Source: Anniella stebbinsi (Eukaryota > Chordata > Lepidosauria > Squamata > Anniellidae). From it: a stretch of 64,000 bases of DNA. The DNA is taken from positions 199,585,654 through 199,649,653 of the forward strand of contig JARDYH010000001.1 in NCBI GenBank assembly GCA_029215795.1. The letters are read 5' to 3'. Position numbers and translations under genes: made by a program. The notes beneath the pieces are model-generated. The model was not told where the DNA came from, ran no database searches, and saw nothing but the letters and a program-made list of their open reading frames with translations. Shown here piece by piece: positions 21,276 through 32,600 of the stretch (position 1 is its first letter; the number at the start of each line of letters is the position of its first letter).

Positions 21276-21365
21276 ATGCCATTCTAAATGTTCATAAGGA
21301 GGTAGAAGTGTACTGAGCCAAACTTATCTCTTGGACAAATACATTCCAGCATTTTTTTTTTACTT

Positions 21366-21520
21366 TCAGCCAGCCTTCCCCAACCTCGTGCCCTCCAGAT
21401 ATTTTGGACTACAATTGCCTGCATCGCTGACCATAGGCCATGCTGGCAGGAGCTGAGGGGAGTTGATCCACTCCAGAACATCCTGAGGTCACCTAGTTGG
21501 GAAAGGCTGGTTTAAGCACT
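21366..21520. mobile_element. hAT-like MITE copy
   Basis: CCAGCCTTCCCCAACCTCGT at the left and GTTGGGAAAGGCTGG at the right are inverted, with ACTACAATTGCC and GGCCATGCTGG in between. Confidence 0.65.
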
Positions 21521-21579
21521 CCTTTTCTTTGACAGTGCTATAGGGTGTGTCATCATTATGTCTTTACACAGGCTATTAC

Positions 21580-21665
21580 AGCCTTCCCCAACCTGGCGCT
21601 TGGCCATGCTGGCTGAAGGTTGTTGACCAACACCCTGCTGAGCACTAGGTTGGGGCAGGTTGCAC
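21580..21665. mobile_element. Internally deleted hAT-like MITE copy
   Basis: CAGCCTTCCCCAACCTGGCG and AGGTTGGGGCAGG ends with a shortened core. Confidence 0.55.
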
Positions 21666-21946
21666 TATATGTAAGTACTGATATCTACAAGTTGTATTGT
21701 TATGCTTAAATACCTAGCAAATAGTCTTTTGATAGTAGTGGCATACAGTTTCCTTGCATGCTTAAAACTGAGATGTTTGCTGTTAGGTTGCTATTTTGGC
21801 AGTGAGTAAAAATAGATTTGGCACAGTACTAAGAGCCTGAAAATAACAGTGGCATGTCATGTTCAGCAAGTACTTCCTGTGATACACAGAAACATTGCCT
21901 CAATACTTGTAAATATCCCTTACAGTGTATTTAGCTTATGTAACAA

Positions 21947-22032
21947 TAGCATAGTCCTATGCGTATATACTCTGAAGTAAGTCCCCACTGTGTTCAAGAG
22001 GGCTTACTTCCTAGTAAGCTAGTTTAAGATTG
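21947..22032. mobile_element. Palindromic MITE copy
   Basis: TAGTCCTATGCGTATATACT, GAAGTAAGTCCCC and GGGCTTACTTC, then AAGATTGTAG: the CAATCCTATG family. Confidence 0.6.
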
Positions 22033-22369
22033 TAGTTTAAATATGAATGTCGGCATCTCACCTCAGTCAGGACGTTGATCCTATGTCCAGATTGGAAATG
22101 ATTGTTACAAGGGCAGATATCCCAGCAGAGTTGATAAAAAGCGATGATTTAAAAAAACATTTTTATGTAAATTGATTTTTAAATGTAAATTAGATTTTGA
22201 AATTTTCTTAAAACAATTAGGAAAAAAGAGCCCAGGTCAATGATATCATAATGAATACTAATTATACAACTTCAGATTATATTCGATGAATATGTCAACG
22301 TCATTTTATGGAGATAACCTGATCAGTGGTTTCTGCATTGCAAGTGGTGTACAGAAGTGCATGCTCTCA

Positions 22370-22400
22370 CCCTCCCTCCCTCTCTCTCTTGCTCTCTCTC
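22370..22400. repeat. CT-rich simple repeat
   Basis: CCCTCCCTCCCTCTCTCTCT-type pyrimidine tract. Confidence 0.8.
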
Positions 22401-23068
22401 AAGGCCTTGTCTCTAAGTGCAAAGATAGCGAGGGTGGATGAATAGAGAATTTGGGGAAATGGAGTAGATCTGAACAAAGTGGAGGAGTCTGGATATAAAT
22501 GGGATAGAGGAGGAGAATAAAAGTGAAACCAAAAGTGAACAGAACATATTCATACAGTCCTGACTCCTGAAGAAATTTCTGCTACACGTATCCTCCACTG
22601 TAGAAGGGAAATACCTAGCATGATAGCAGCATGCCATAAAAGAGACCCCTATTGGGGAATATTTTGTTTTTGTACCTGCTGTGATTGAAATTGCCTAAAT
22701 TTTATTTTTTTTAAGGACTTTACATTTTTCTAAATCTGAAATAGTTAAGCTTTCAAAACTTTTTGTGCAATTTTTGCTTATGTTGTTGTTTATTCTTCTA
22801 GTTAGCTTTCTTCTTCAACAATCTTATTAGTAGAATTTAAAATATTGTTTGGTGGTGGTGATTCTGGCACATCATGACAAAAATAGGATTAATTGAATAG
22901 TTGGAGCTGGTTCATCTGAATGACTTCACGAGTTCATTCTGCTTTAGTACTAAAATGACAAAATCATCATCTGATTTTTTGGTTAAAATTAATCTGAAAA
23001 CAATTAGGAATAATTGCTTAGTGCCTTCTAATGAAACCTACAACTTTCAGTATATATTAAGGTTATAT

Positions 23069-23810
23069 TACCGTATTTCACCGAATCTAAGACGCCATTG
23101 ATTCTAAGATGCGCCTTAATTTTAGGGCCACCGACAGGAAAAAAATTCTAAGATGCACCACATTTTCAGACACGTAATATTGGGGATAAGTGCATCTTAG
23201 AATCAAAGAAATACGGTAGGGCTGTGCATGCTCCCCCTTGATTCGCCACCCAAGGACCTGCTGGGCTGGGACGAGCATGAGTCCCCCTCGTCCCTTCCCC
23301 ACTCGCCGCCAGCGCTGCCCCGGTCCTCGCCGCCAGCACTGCCCCGGTCCTCGCCGCCCCGGTCCGCACCGCCGCATGCCACCAGCACTGCCCTGGTCTG
23401 CGCTGCCAGCACCGCTGGCAGCGGCCTACCCAGCCTGGAAACGCAGCATTACTATGAAGTAGGCCATGATCCATCTCGTGGGAACATGGCCTACTTTGTA
23501 GAAATGTTGCGTTTCCAGGCCGGGAGGCCGCTGCCAGCAGTGCTGGTGGCGCGGACCGGGGCGGCACTGGAGGTCAAGGAGGTCGGTGCCAGTGGAGTGG
23601 TGGTGATAGAGGCGAGGAGGGAAGGCCGAGTCGCTTGGGGGGGGCATGCAGAGCCCCTTTGTGAAGGCGCTGGGGGGGTATATTCAACCCCATACCAGCG
23701 CTGGAGAAATCCGGTGATTCTTAGATGCCATCGATTCTAAGACGCACTCCATTTTTACAGACGTAAATATGGGGGGGAAGTGTGTCTTAGAATCGAGGAA
23801 ATACAGTAAA
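23069..23810. mobile_element. Foldback DNA element with ACCGTATTTC ends and GC-rich core
   Basis: The left end ACCGTATTTCACCGAATCTA and right end GAGGAAATACAGT are inverted. The left 150 bp is itself a small palindromic unit closing with GAAATACGGT near 23217. The GC-rich core folds around 23457-23468 (AAGTAGGCCATG) and 23485-23496 (CATGGCCTACTT). Open frames inside are by-products of base composition. Confidence 0.6.
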
Positions 23811-24329
23811 CAATAATGCATTTCTACTAAAATAATTAAATAGAATCTTGCTCACTAGTGATTTAAACTGTGATTCAAATGATTAAAATTGAGCCCTTCA
23901 GCGAAGCAATTTAAATTAATTTCATATAAATCAAATCAATCCTGTAACCCAGTAAATCAGTTGACTAAAACAACTGAAAGGTGGGTTTAAATGGAAGTGC
24001 TGTGGCTTAGACTGTGTGATGAACTTACTGTATGACTTCTTCGAGGAATTCTGCCACAGTAGGGCAACTGAGATGATGTCAGGCACTGATACTGTATTCA
24101 CCAACAACAATTTATTGAAGGCAACCAAATACAGGTTTTAGCCAAAGTTCTACATGAATTTATCATGAAGATATTATAATATGTTAAAACATACATGCAC
24201 ATACAACTAAAACCTTACATCTCAAGGCAGGTCACTGTATTCAGAATCCTATTTCATTAAATTTATTAGAGCACTTTGCCATGCTAAGTTTCTAGAATTG
24301 TGTTAGAACTTTATCTAGAGAATTGAGTG

Positions 24330-24545
24330 AGCAGTGGCCAAACCTAATCATGCGCAGCAGGAAACCTAGAGCTCATCGTTAATTTTGAAGCTGGTTTCAA
24401 AACCGTGTTAACAGTGGACAAACTCAGTGCCAGTGTAGCCTTACCCACGGTTAAACCTGGTTGAAAGGATTTGTATCAAAGAGGAGAGTGCAATCATGCA
24501 GCTTGATCCTTTAACCAGGGTTAGGCATCAGAAGGATTAGGTGTT
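24330..24545. mobile_element. DNA-transposon-like repeat (ACGGTTAAACC family)
   Basis: CACGGTTAAACCTGGTTGAA and TTTAACCAGGGTTAGGC are near-mirror phrases, as in the copies at 19625 and 60920. Confidence 0.45.
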
Positions 24546-25735
24546 CACCCCTCACCCCAGACACATAGGAGGGCAGGAGGGAGAAAGCTGAACTCAAATA
24601 GTAGCTTTTATTCTGGTGGGTTTCTTGCCTTTTAATTAAGACATGGATTGTCCACCAGTACCCAGTGAAACTGATAATTAATGAAGCTGGTGCAAAACAA
24701 ATATAGAATGTTTTATACTTTGGCCCTGAGAATTAAACAAATCCCCAAAAGGTCATCAAGTCTAAACAAATGTCACAGGACAAAGCCATTCATAAATTAG
24801 TTCCTTTACTGATCAGCCCATACAAGATAACTATATTGTGCCTCCTGAGGTCAGTTTACTTCTTCATTCTGCAGATTATTATAAATTTTTCCAGGATATT
24901 TTCAGGATGCAAAGTGGAGGAGGGGTGATGCATATTTAAATACTCTACCATGAAAAAAAACTCTATGCACATAACAATTTAACATGCCAATATTCAGCCT
25001 ATGATTGGCTGAAAGTGTCATAAATTAGTAGAGGAAAAAGGATAAGTAATTTCTTTGTATATTTTTGATATGTCTTTGAAATGTTCATATTGAGAATAAT
25101 GTTTATAATAGTGATGAAGAGATATTTATGTCCTTTCCATCATCAGAAAATTTATCAATAGCTTTCTATTTTCCTGAATTGTAAGATCAACTTCTATAAC
25201 AAAATAGAATGTGCTATGAAACTTCACAGATTAAAATGTTCAAAATTAATTATTGGAAAGCGACTTATATATATATTAGGACAGTTTTTCAGCAAGACAG
25301 CACTGGAAAGGCCAGAGGCACCAGTGGATTTGTGACAACAGCTGTCAGATAGTAGGATTGCCAGAGAACCAGACTGTACCGGAGAGGTGGGAGGGATAGC
25401 ATTGTGCTTGATTTCTGTGTCCTCTATACACAGGACGAGGAAGAACAAAATGGAATTATTTGCAACACACTTTGTTTTGTAGTGGCTGACCTAACAATCC
25501 AGTCTTTCAGTTTTCCAATATTATTTAGACAGATTTTAAGAAAGTTTGAGTTCATAATATATTTTAAGTGCTTTCAAAGTATTCCTGAACTTGAATGGAT
25601 GTTTGTTATTGGGCTGTGTCTATTCTCTCCTCCTATTATTTATCTTCCCCACTGTACTGCTAAATATATCTACCCTTTCCCTATTTTATTTATCAGTCTA
25701 ATAAAGTAGATGTTAATGCACTAAAGGTCACATAA

Positions 25736-26220
25736 CTTACTCCCAGATAAGTGTGTATAGGGTTGCAGCTGAGGGAGCAATACTATGTCCCCTAGACAGT
25801 GTCTGGGGGTGGAGTGGGGACATAGGATTGTTCAGTTTCTGGACTCTGAGCTTGTAGACAGGCTCCAAGCTGGGAACCAGAAAACCGCGCTCCTCGCCAC
25901 CTCCCTCTCCCCCTTGTAGTTGGTGCTGAGAGATTCGCATGAGCTATCTCTCCATGCTTGCAAAATGGAGCACCAAGATGGGGAAAAGGAAGGTTCCCAG
26001 GAGTGGGGAGGGGAGGAGACTGGGGGATATGGGGCTACAAGTTATCCCCAGCCATCCCCACCTTCTTCCCTCCCTGAAGCTTCTGCTAGAAGGGCAAAAT
26101 GCAGAGCAGCAGGCACAAGGCACCTCCTGTTCTGCATTAGATACATGTAAACCTCCAAATTGGGAGGCTTACAAATACCCAGGGGCCAGGGCGCATCCCA
26201 TAGGATTGTGCCCTAAGACT
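25736..26220. mobile_element. Composite repeat with GGGCAATCCTATG-type ends
   Basis: CTCCCAGATAAGTGTGTATA and GGTTGCAGC at the left are a MITE end, and CCCATAGGATTGTGCCC closes at 26214. The GC-rich body between shows no gene. Confidence 0.4.
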
Positions 26221-28204
26221 TTTAAGGTGCCACTGGTTGTGTCACGGTTTTGTTTCCAACAGACTAATATGGTTTCTTTTTTGGAATCATTAACTTGCCA
26301 TCTCTGTAACAATATGAACATCTGGAATACACAGAATTGTACATTTCTTTTAAAATAATCTTTTGGAAATATAAAGTATAAGTAACTTAGAAAACTGAGA
26401 TTTTATTCTTACAAATTTTGTTTTAATAACATTAGATTTCCAGTATATATATACCAATATATAATATTGGTAATGTACAATGGTGATAGGTGTAGGAAAA
26501 CACTGCTGACCTTTACTTAGTGTTGGCACTAACTACAAAGTATGAAAAATAGCTGGATTGTTTAGTGATATTTTTAGAGATAAACCAAGAGTCTAGTCTA
26601 GATTATGTATTGCTGGGTCTGTTTAAAAGCTGTTGGAATAGACACCATTCAGATAGTGTGCAAGTGAGGTCAATCAGTGACTGGAGATTTTATAGCTGTT
26701 ATTATCCACACAAGGATTTCCGTCTATGATTTCAGGATGCTAACATTTTTTACTGTAATTCCACATAATTTATGGCATAGATCAGTAACTGATGGTATTG
26801 CTACCTTTGTAACATATTTTTCTTCTTCCATCTGGTGAATTTTTCTCTCTACCCTCCTTGCTGCTTTGAGAACACAAGGCCGAATGTTTGTTTCTTCCAC
26901 ACTTGTATCTTTTCTGTTTCTGTGAGGCTTCTAGCTTTCAAAATTATTCCAAACATTGTAGCAGAGAATAATTTCATTCATTAATAATCCTGTTCTTAGG
27001 ATGGTAATGCAATGTACTGCCTGACTTTTTGCCTCGTATTCTTTTCTCCTAGTACTTTTGAAAATGTTCTTGCTACTTATGTGGATAGAAATTGGAGTTT
27101 CATATCTGGAGGCTGTGCTGTGCCCTCAATTTCTTTGTCCAATGCCACTTTAATATTGCATATTTCATGCAGGGCTAGCCAACGTTGTCAGGTTATGCAA
27201 AAATCACTTTTTAAATCTAGCTTTCTTCGTTTGTGACAGTGAGACTTACCCTGAAAATGCAATGCAAAAATATCAAAAGCCTACATTTAAAAACCCTACA
27301 TGTCTATCATTTTCAAATCTTATCACATTATCCAGAGCTATGTTAGATCGCCCCCCCTCCAAAAAAAACCCCCATTTGTACTGAAGTTTGAAAAGCCAGT
27401 GAAAGGTGTGTTTTTTAAAAAAATGTTTCCACTCTGCTCTGTCCACCTATAAATCAAAGCCCTAGCTGACAACTAATTGAGAGAGCATATTTTGAACTGG
27501 AGCAAGACTGAAGGGCAAGCAATATTAGCTCCAGCCACTGATTTACTCACATGTAAATAACAACAGAGGCTTTGGCAAAGTTCTTCCGTTATGCATTTCA
27601 GCTGCTTATTCCCTGTTGTCTGTGCCTTGACTTGCTCTTACAAGTCAGAAGCTGAAGTGCTTAAGTGGAGAACTGATAAAGCCTCTGATACTGTTCAGAC
27701 TGGGTTAAAGAGTTGTGTACAAGAGTTCTTTGCCTCTGTCTTAAGGTATGGCTACAATCCTCTGCACATTTACTTGAGAGTAACCCCCACTGAACACATT
27801 TGGGTGGCCTTGAACAAGTTTTTTCTCTTAGTCTAACCAAACCCACAGTATTCTTGTAAGGTTAAAATGTCTCATTGAGCTTCTTGGAGGACAAGCTGTG
27901 CATATATAACAAGTGAATAAAAATAACCAGTGTCCAAAATTGAGCTTATAATGCTCTTGGCAACTTTGTAAATTTAAAAAAGGGTTAAAATTGTAGACTT
28001 CAATAAATATTACATCAAGCAATTTTTTTAAATCTTAATTTAAAAAAAAACTTTGGGAAGCTATAAGTGATTATGTTAGACCAGAGTACGCATGTGTGTA
28101 GTGGTGATTGCTTTTAAGGATTTGTTTTGCTTGTTTTTTATTTTGCTGCTAGAAGTGCCAAGCTTTTTTATATCTCCGTAAAAGGTAGAGAACCCCCCCA
28201 TGGA

Positions 28205-28647
28205 TAATAATAATAATAATAATAATAATATATTTATTTATCACCCGCCTCTCCCAACGGATCGAGGCGGGGAACAACACCAAACACAAAATACAAAAAC
28301 TGATTAAAAGCAGATAAAACCAGTACATCATTAAAACACCAATAAAACACCAATAAAACACTTTAAAATTCATCTAGGTAGGCCTGCCGGAAGAGATCAG
28401 TCTTTATAGATCTTTTAAATTCCTGAAGACTAGTAAGTTGGCGAATCTCTCCCGGCAGGTCATTCCACAATCTGGGAGCGGCAGAAGAAAAGGTCCTCTG
28501 GGTAACGGTTGTCAGTCTAGTTCTTGTTGACTGTAATAAATTCTTCCCAGAGGACCTGAGCTTGCGGGGCGGATTGTATGGGAGAAGGCGATCCCGTAGG
28601 TAACCTGGACCCAAACCATGTAGGGCTTTAAAAGTAATAACCAACAC
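28205..28647 (-). pseudogene. L2 LINE, 3' part (downstream of DIRS insertion)
   Basis: The minus strand reads [33 protein letters not shown] and AAPRLWNDLPGEIR, then a 3' UTR with CCCGCCTCTCCC and an AAT-repeat tail at about 28207-28231. It continues the L2 frame that breaks off at 34401 on the other side of the DIRS element. Confidence 0.85.
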
Positions 28648-28799
28648 TTCTTCTTCGTGGTCTCTGTGCATCACACATATGGGCTCTGCGCCTGCGTGGA
28701 GCCTGTTTCGGAAACTTCTATAGCTAAGGCAAACGTTTTTGGCGGGAACCCCTCCCCCACTGTCTACTGACTCCATGTTCCCGCCTTTCTCCTCAGTTC
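28648..28799 (+). repeat. DIRS left inverted terminal repeat
   Basis: Positions 28672-28799 match the reverse complement of 34219-34346 at 127 of 128 positions by eye (one C/T difference in GGCAAACG against GGCAAATG). The outermost 24 bases differ from the right end by three short indels, and the left end lacks the further 25-30 bases present at the right end. Confidence 0.88.
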
Positions 28800-28919
28800 T
28801 TTTTCGACCGCCTTGCTGAAAGGATGTCTTGTTGGGAACTTCTGTCTTTCTCCTGAGGAGAAAGCTTTAGAGTGCTAAGGTTTTTAGTTATTTTACTTTG
28901 TTTTAGTTCATTTTTAGTC

Positions 28920-29060
28920 TTAATTAATTTATTTATTTATTACATTAGTATACCGCCCCATAGCCGAAGCTCTCTGGGCGGTTTACGTGCGATTAAAACA
29001 ATTAAAAACAATATACAAAAATTAAAGCAGCAAAAACATACAACGTACACACGTACATTT
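28920..29060. mobile_element. LINE 3'-tail insertion in DIRS
   Basis: TTTATTTATTTATTACATTA followed by ATACCGCCCCATAGCCGAAG and CTCTGGGCGGTTTAC: the same tail as at 46420. Confidence 0.65.
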
Positions 29061-29154
29061 AAAACAATATAATTTATTGTTATTATATTCTTAGATATTT
29101 TATTCTCCAGAGATCTTGGATCGCTTTGAGGGGGATCGCACAGCCATTAAGGCC

Positions 29155-29255
29155 CCTTTTCAAAATGTGTTAAGTGCGTCAGCAAGCTTCCCCAGTAGAC
29201 AGACTTTTCTCTGTTTAATTTGGTTTGGGAGAGGCTCAGGTCATCAAAACCTGTC
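29155..29255 (+). pseudogene. DIRS gag-like Cys-motif remnant
   Basis: One frame reads KCVKCVSKLP followed by a stop, with a hydrophobic remnant after it. DIRS gag regions often carry such cysteine pairs; the call rests mainly on position within the element. Confidence 0.3.
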
Positions 29256-29259
29256 GCTA

Positions 29260-29261
<2 letters not shown>

Positions 29262-29290
<29 letters not shown>

Positions 29291-29480
29291 TTATTACTAT
29301 TTACACATTTATATACCATCCCATAGCCGAAGCTCTCTGGGTGGTTTACAAAATTTAGAACCATAAACATAAGACAGCTGACATTTAAAACATTTTAAAC
29401 TGTTAAGCCTGGCTACAAAGTCAGTTAAAACCTCAACTTAAGCTGTTGAAATGCCTGGGAGAAAAGTTTTGACCTGGCGC
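29262..29480. mobile_element. Second LINE 3'-tail insertion in DIRS
   Basis: A TAT microsatellite (about 29264-29290) leads into ATACCATCCCATAGCCGAAG and CTCTGGGTGGTTTAC, then AAATGCCTGGGAGAAAAGTT and GACCTGGCGCCAGG, as in the longer copy at 46390. Confidence 0.65.
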
Positions 29481-29588
29481 CAGGTCTGTGGATAAAAGCT
29501 CTAGAAGCCATGGTTTCTTCCAGACAATTGTTACACTTATGGCACAGGCTCCTCGATCTACTGGAGACATGGCCGCTTCATGCCTCAT

Positions 29589-30345
29589 CCGATCTTCCAA
29601 CATTTGGAAGCTCCCTAGCTGTGTCTACAGCAAGAGGGGTATCTAAGAAGGCTGGAGCCTTCTGGGGCTATTCGCATGGAGCGATTCTACGGAGGAGAGC
29701 CCCTCTGCGTCCTCAGACCCTGACTCTGACCAAGGGTCATTCCGATCTTCCAACATTTGGACGCTCCCCAGGCTGTATCTACAGCAAGAGGGATATCTAA
29801 GAAGGCAGGAGCCTTCTGGGGCTGATCGCATGGAGCGATTCTACGGAGGAGAGCCCCTCTGCGTCCTCGGACCCTGACTCTGACCAAGGGTCATTCCGAT
29901 CTTCCAACATTTGGACGCTCCCCAGGCTGTATCTACAGCAAGAGGGATATCTAAGAAGGCAGGAGCCTTCTGGGGCTGATCGCATGGAGCGATTCTACGG
30001 AGGAGAGCCCCTCTGCGTCCTCGGACCCTGACTCTGACCAAGGGTCATTCCGATCTTCCAACATTTGGACGCTCCCCAGGCTGTATCTACAGCAAGAGGG
30101 ATATCTAAGAAGGCAGGAGCCTTCTGGGGCTGATCGCATGGAGCGATTCTACGGAGGAGAGCCCCTCTGCGTCCTCGGACCCTGACTCTGACCATGGGTC
30201 ATTCCGATCGTCCAATGTTTGGACGCTCCCTAGCTGTCTCTACAGTGAAAGGGATATCTAAGAAGGCCAGGTTACATAGGACTTCTGGGGACTGATCGCT
30301 TGGAGCGATTCTATGGATGAGAGCCCCTCAGTGTCTTCGGACCCC
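29589..30345 (+). repeat. 154-bp tandem repeat array, about five copies
   Basis: The phrase CCGATCTTCCAACATTTGG starts at 29589, 29742, 29896 and 30050, and a diverged version at 30204: periods 153, 154, 154, 154. The inner three copies are nearly identical while the outer two have diverged, as expected for unequal exchange. Confidence 0.9.
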
Positions 30346-30518
30346 CACCCTACATCTGGATACTCTCTACCTGTGTTTCTACAGTTAGAGAAAGACCAGG
30401 TTCCAACTCCTCTGCACCTGTTAGCCCCCCCCCCCCGATACTGAGGGTGGCCCCTTTGGCGGCGATGACTTAACTGGCTCCTTCGGTACCGAGGTCTAAG
30501 CTCTCGATACTGGAGCTT

Positions 30519-30606
30519 CTAACATGCATCTTCGATGTCAAGATGAGACGTCTAGCAGGCAGAATCGACATCACAGGCTGAGACTCAACTGCCTCCTTCG
30601 GTACCA
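30519..30606 (+). repeat. Direct repeat flanking the minisatellite (left)
   Basis: Contains TCTAGCAGGCAGAATCGACA and GAGACTCAACTGCCTC; matches 31157-31245. Confidence 0.8.
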
Positions 30607-31143
30607 AGCGCCATGGTACCGAGCTCCTTGGTACCGAGCTCCTTGGTACCGAGCTCCATGGTACCGATCTCCTTGGTGCCGAGCGCCATGGTACCGAGCT
30701 CCTTCGTATCGAGCTCCTTGGTACCGAGCTCCTTGGTGCCGAGCTCCTTGGTACCGAGCTCCATGGTACCGAGCTCCATGGTACCGAGCTCCATGGTACC
30801 GAGCTCCATGCTACCAAGCTCCTTGGTACCAAGCTCCTTGGTGTCGACTTCCTTGGTGTCGACTTCCTTGGTGCCGAGCTCCTTGGTGCCGAGCTCCTTG
30901 GTGCCGAGCTCCTTGGTGCCGAGCGCCATGGTGCCGAGCTCCCTGGTGCCGAGCTCCATGGTGCCGAGCTCCATGGTGCCGAGCTCCTTGGTGCCGAGCT
31001 CCATGGTGCCGAGCTCCTTGGTATTGAGCTCCATGGTACCGAGTTCCATGGTACCGAGCTCCTTGGTATCGAGCTCCTTGGTACCGAGCGCCATGGTACT
31101 GAGCGCCATGGTACTAAGCTCCTCGGTGCAGAGCTCTTGGTAC
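30598..31143 (+). repeat. 15-bp minisatellite (GGTACCGAGCTCCTT-type)
   Basis: About 36 units alternate GGTACC or GGTGCC with GAGCTC and CCATGG or CCTTGG. The period is a multiple of three, so several frames on both strands stay open and encode repeats such as VPSSM/VPSSL, RAPWY and GTKEL. These are a consequence of the repeat, not good evidence of a protein. Confidence 0.92.
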
Positions 31144-31156
31144 CAAAATGAGATGT

Positions 31157-31245
31157 CTAACATGCAGCTTTGACGTCCAGATGAGATGTCTAGCAGGCAG
31201 AATCGACATCAAAGGGTGAGACTCAACTGCCTCTTTTGGTACCAA
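31157..31245 (+). repeat. Direct repeat flanking the minisatellite (right)
   Basis: Repeats TCTAGCAGGCAGAATCGACA and GAGACTCAACTGCCTC from the left copy, with scattered differences. Confidence 0.8.
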
Positions 31246-31445
31246 TCTCTTGGTACCAAGAAGAGACGTTTAACATGCAGCTTGAAGTAGACATCTCCCC
31301 ACCAAGTTAATTAGCACAGCCATTACAGGCTAGCTGCCAATTACAGGGCTGCTCCCTAGAGCTGCTACAATTGGAGTGCTATGATTTCAACAGAGAGAGT
31401 TTTTTTATGCCTGTAATGTCTAGGGGCATCATTCTCGGGTCCCTG

Positions 31446-31447
<2 letters not shown>

Positions 31448-31471
<24 letters not shown>
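31448..31471 (+). repeat. A-homopolymer (24 nt) inside DIRS
   Basis: An uninterrupted A run. A second A-rich run lies near 32600-32618. No retroposed gene body is seen in front of either. Confidence 0.85.
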
Positions 31472-31476
<5 letters not shown>

Positions 31477-32009
31477 ACATAACTTCAACTGGGTTGCCTC
31501 CCCCGAGAATGCCATACCAGTACAGAGATTGGTATCAATTATAAGAGGGACACCTCTTGCAATGGGTCCGTAACTCCCGTACCAGGCATCGATACCAACC
31601 CCTATATTGGTACATACGCCTTTCTCGATACTGAGCAGCTCCATCGGTATCGTGATTGCCACTGGAGGAAGTTTTCTTGCAACTCCCTCTAGCTCTACCA
31701 AGATCACTGTCATTGTGACCTGTCCACAGGGCTCAACCATTGCCTCATGATACCGTCGTGAATGCGTCAGTATGTCCACCTAGCTCTTCTCCTTTCCAGA
31801 CCCACTCTGTGGGGTGTCAAAAAGTTCAGCTTGGAGAAGATGGGTTTAATCATGGAACTAAACCTGATTCCCCTCAATCCTTAGAGATCTCTCAGTTGGA
31901 CTCAACATTGCTCTCTTCTGCATCGCCTGTTGATGGGGTAGCTGTACAGAGTGGAGCCTCCTTTGGAAGACCTATATCACTCTCTGATTTAATATTTGGC
32001 CCACTCCTC

Positions 32010-32600
32010 TACAGATCTCTTCAACCTGTTCTGGATTTGAGATGGCTCCATACGTACATCAGAATCACAAATTTCTGATGACACATAAAGCCCTGCCCCA
32101 GAATATTTACAAAATGTATGGCACTTCTCCTTCCATTCATTTGCCTTCAAGGGGTAGAAATCTACCCATATTTAGACAACTGGCTTCTGGTGGCTTCCTA
32201 AAAGGAAATGCTATTGAAGGCAAGGTGACGACTCAATTTATTGAGCTCTTTGGGCCTCATAGTGAACACAGAATCCAGACTCCCCTGGATCTAACAACCC
32301 TACATTGGTGTACTTGCACAGACTATTTGCTACGGGGCATGCGCTTTCCCACTTCCTCCCCCATCTCAAGTCCTCATACAAACACTTTCCTGTTCAACTG
32401 GGAATGTCTTTGCAGCCCTCATTTTTCTTCTCATTCCATGAGTACTGTGGTATGATAATATTAATATTGTGTAGTCCACACAGTCTCCATCATAGTCACC
32501 TCTTGGTGGCCGAGACAGGTGTGGCTCACTCTACTTCTGAAGATATCAGCCAATGGCGACCAATTGGGTTACCATCAGCTCCGCTGCAGCTCAAAAGATT
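32010..32600 (+). pseudogene. DIRS reverse transcriptase/RNase H remnant
   Basis: Frames broken by stops and indels keep PVLDLRWLHTYI (about 32023), VEIYPYLDNWLLVAS (about 32155; YLDN where family members have YLDD), LFGLIVN-like sequence after one indel (about 32250), and SWWPRQVWLTLLLKI (about 32500), close to the PWWPRQ motif typical of DIRS polyproteins. Non-functional as it stands. Confidence 0.7.

Noticed and set aside
23228..23740. 170-codon plus-strand frame and matching minus frames
   Set aside because: They lie in the GC-rich palindromic core of a foldback element; low-complexity translations mirror each other.
29589..31143. Tandem arrays considered as CRISPR-like
   Set aside because: Units are adjacent without unique spacers and the locus is a vertebrate intron.
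30524..31173. Open frames of 167-192 codons on both strands
   Set aside because: They are produced by the 15-bp repeat, whose length is a multiple of three; both strands are open together and no conserved domain is seen.
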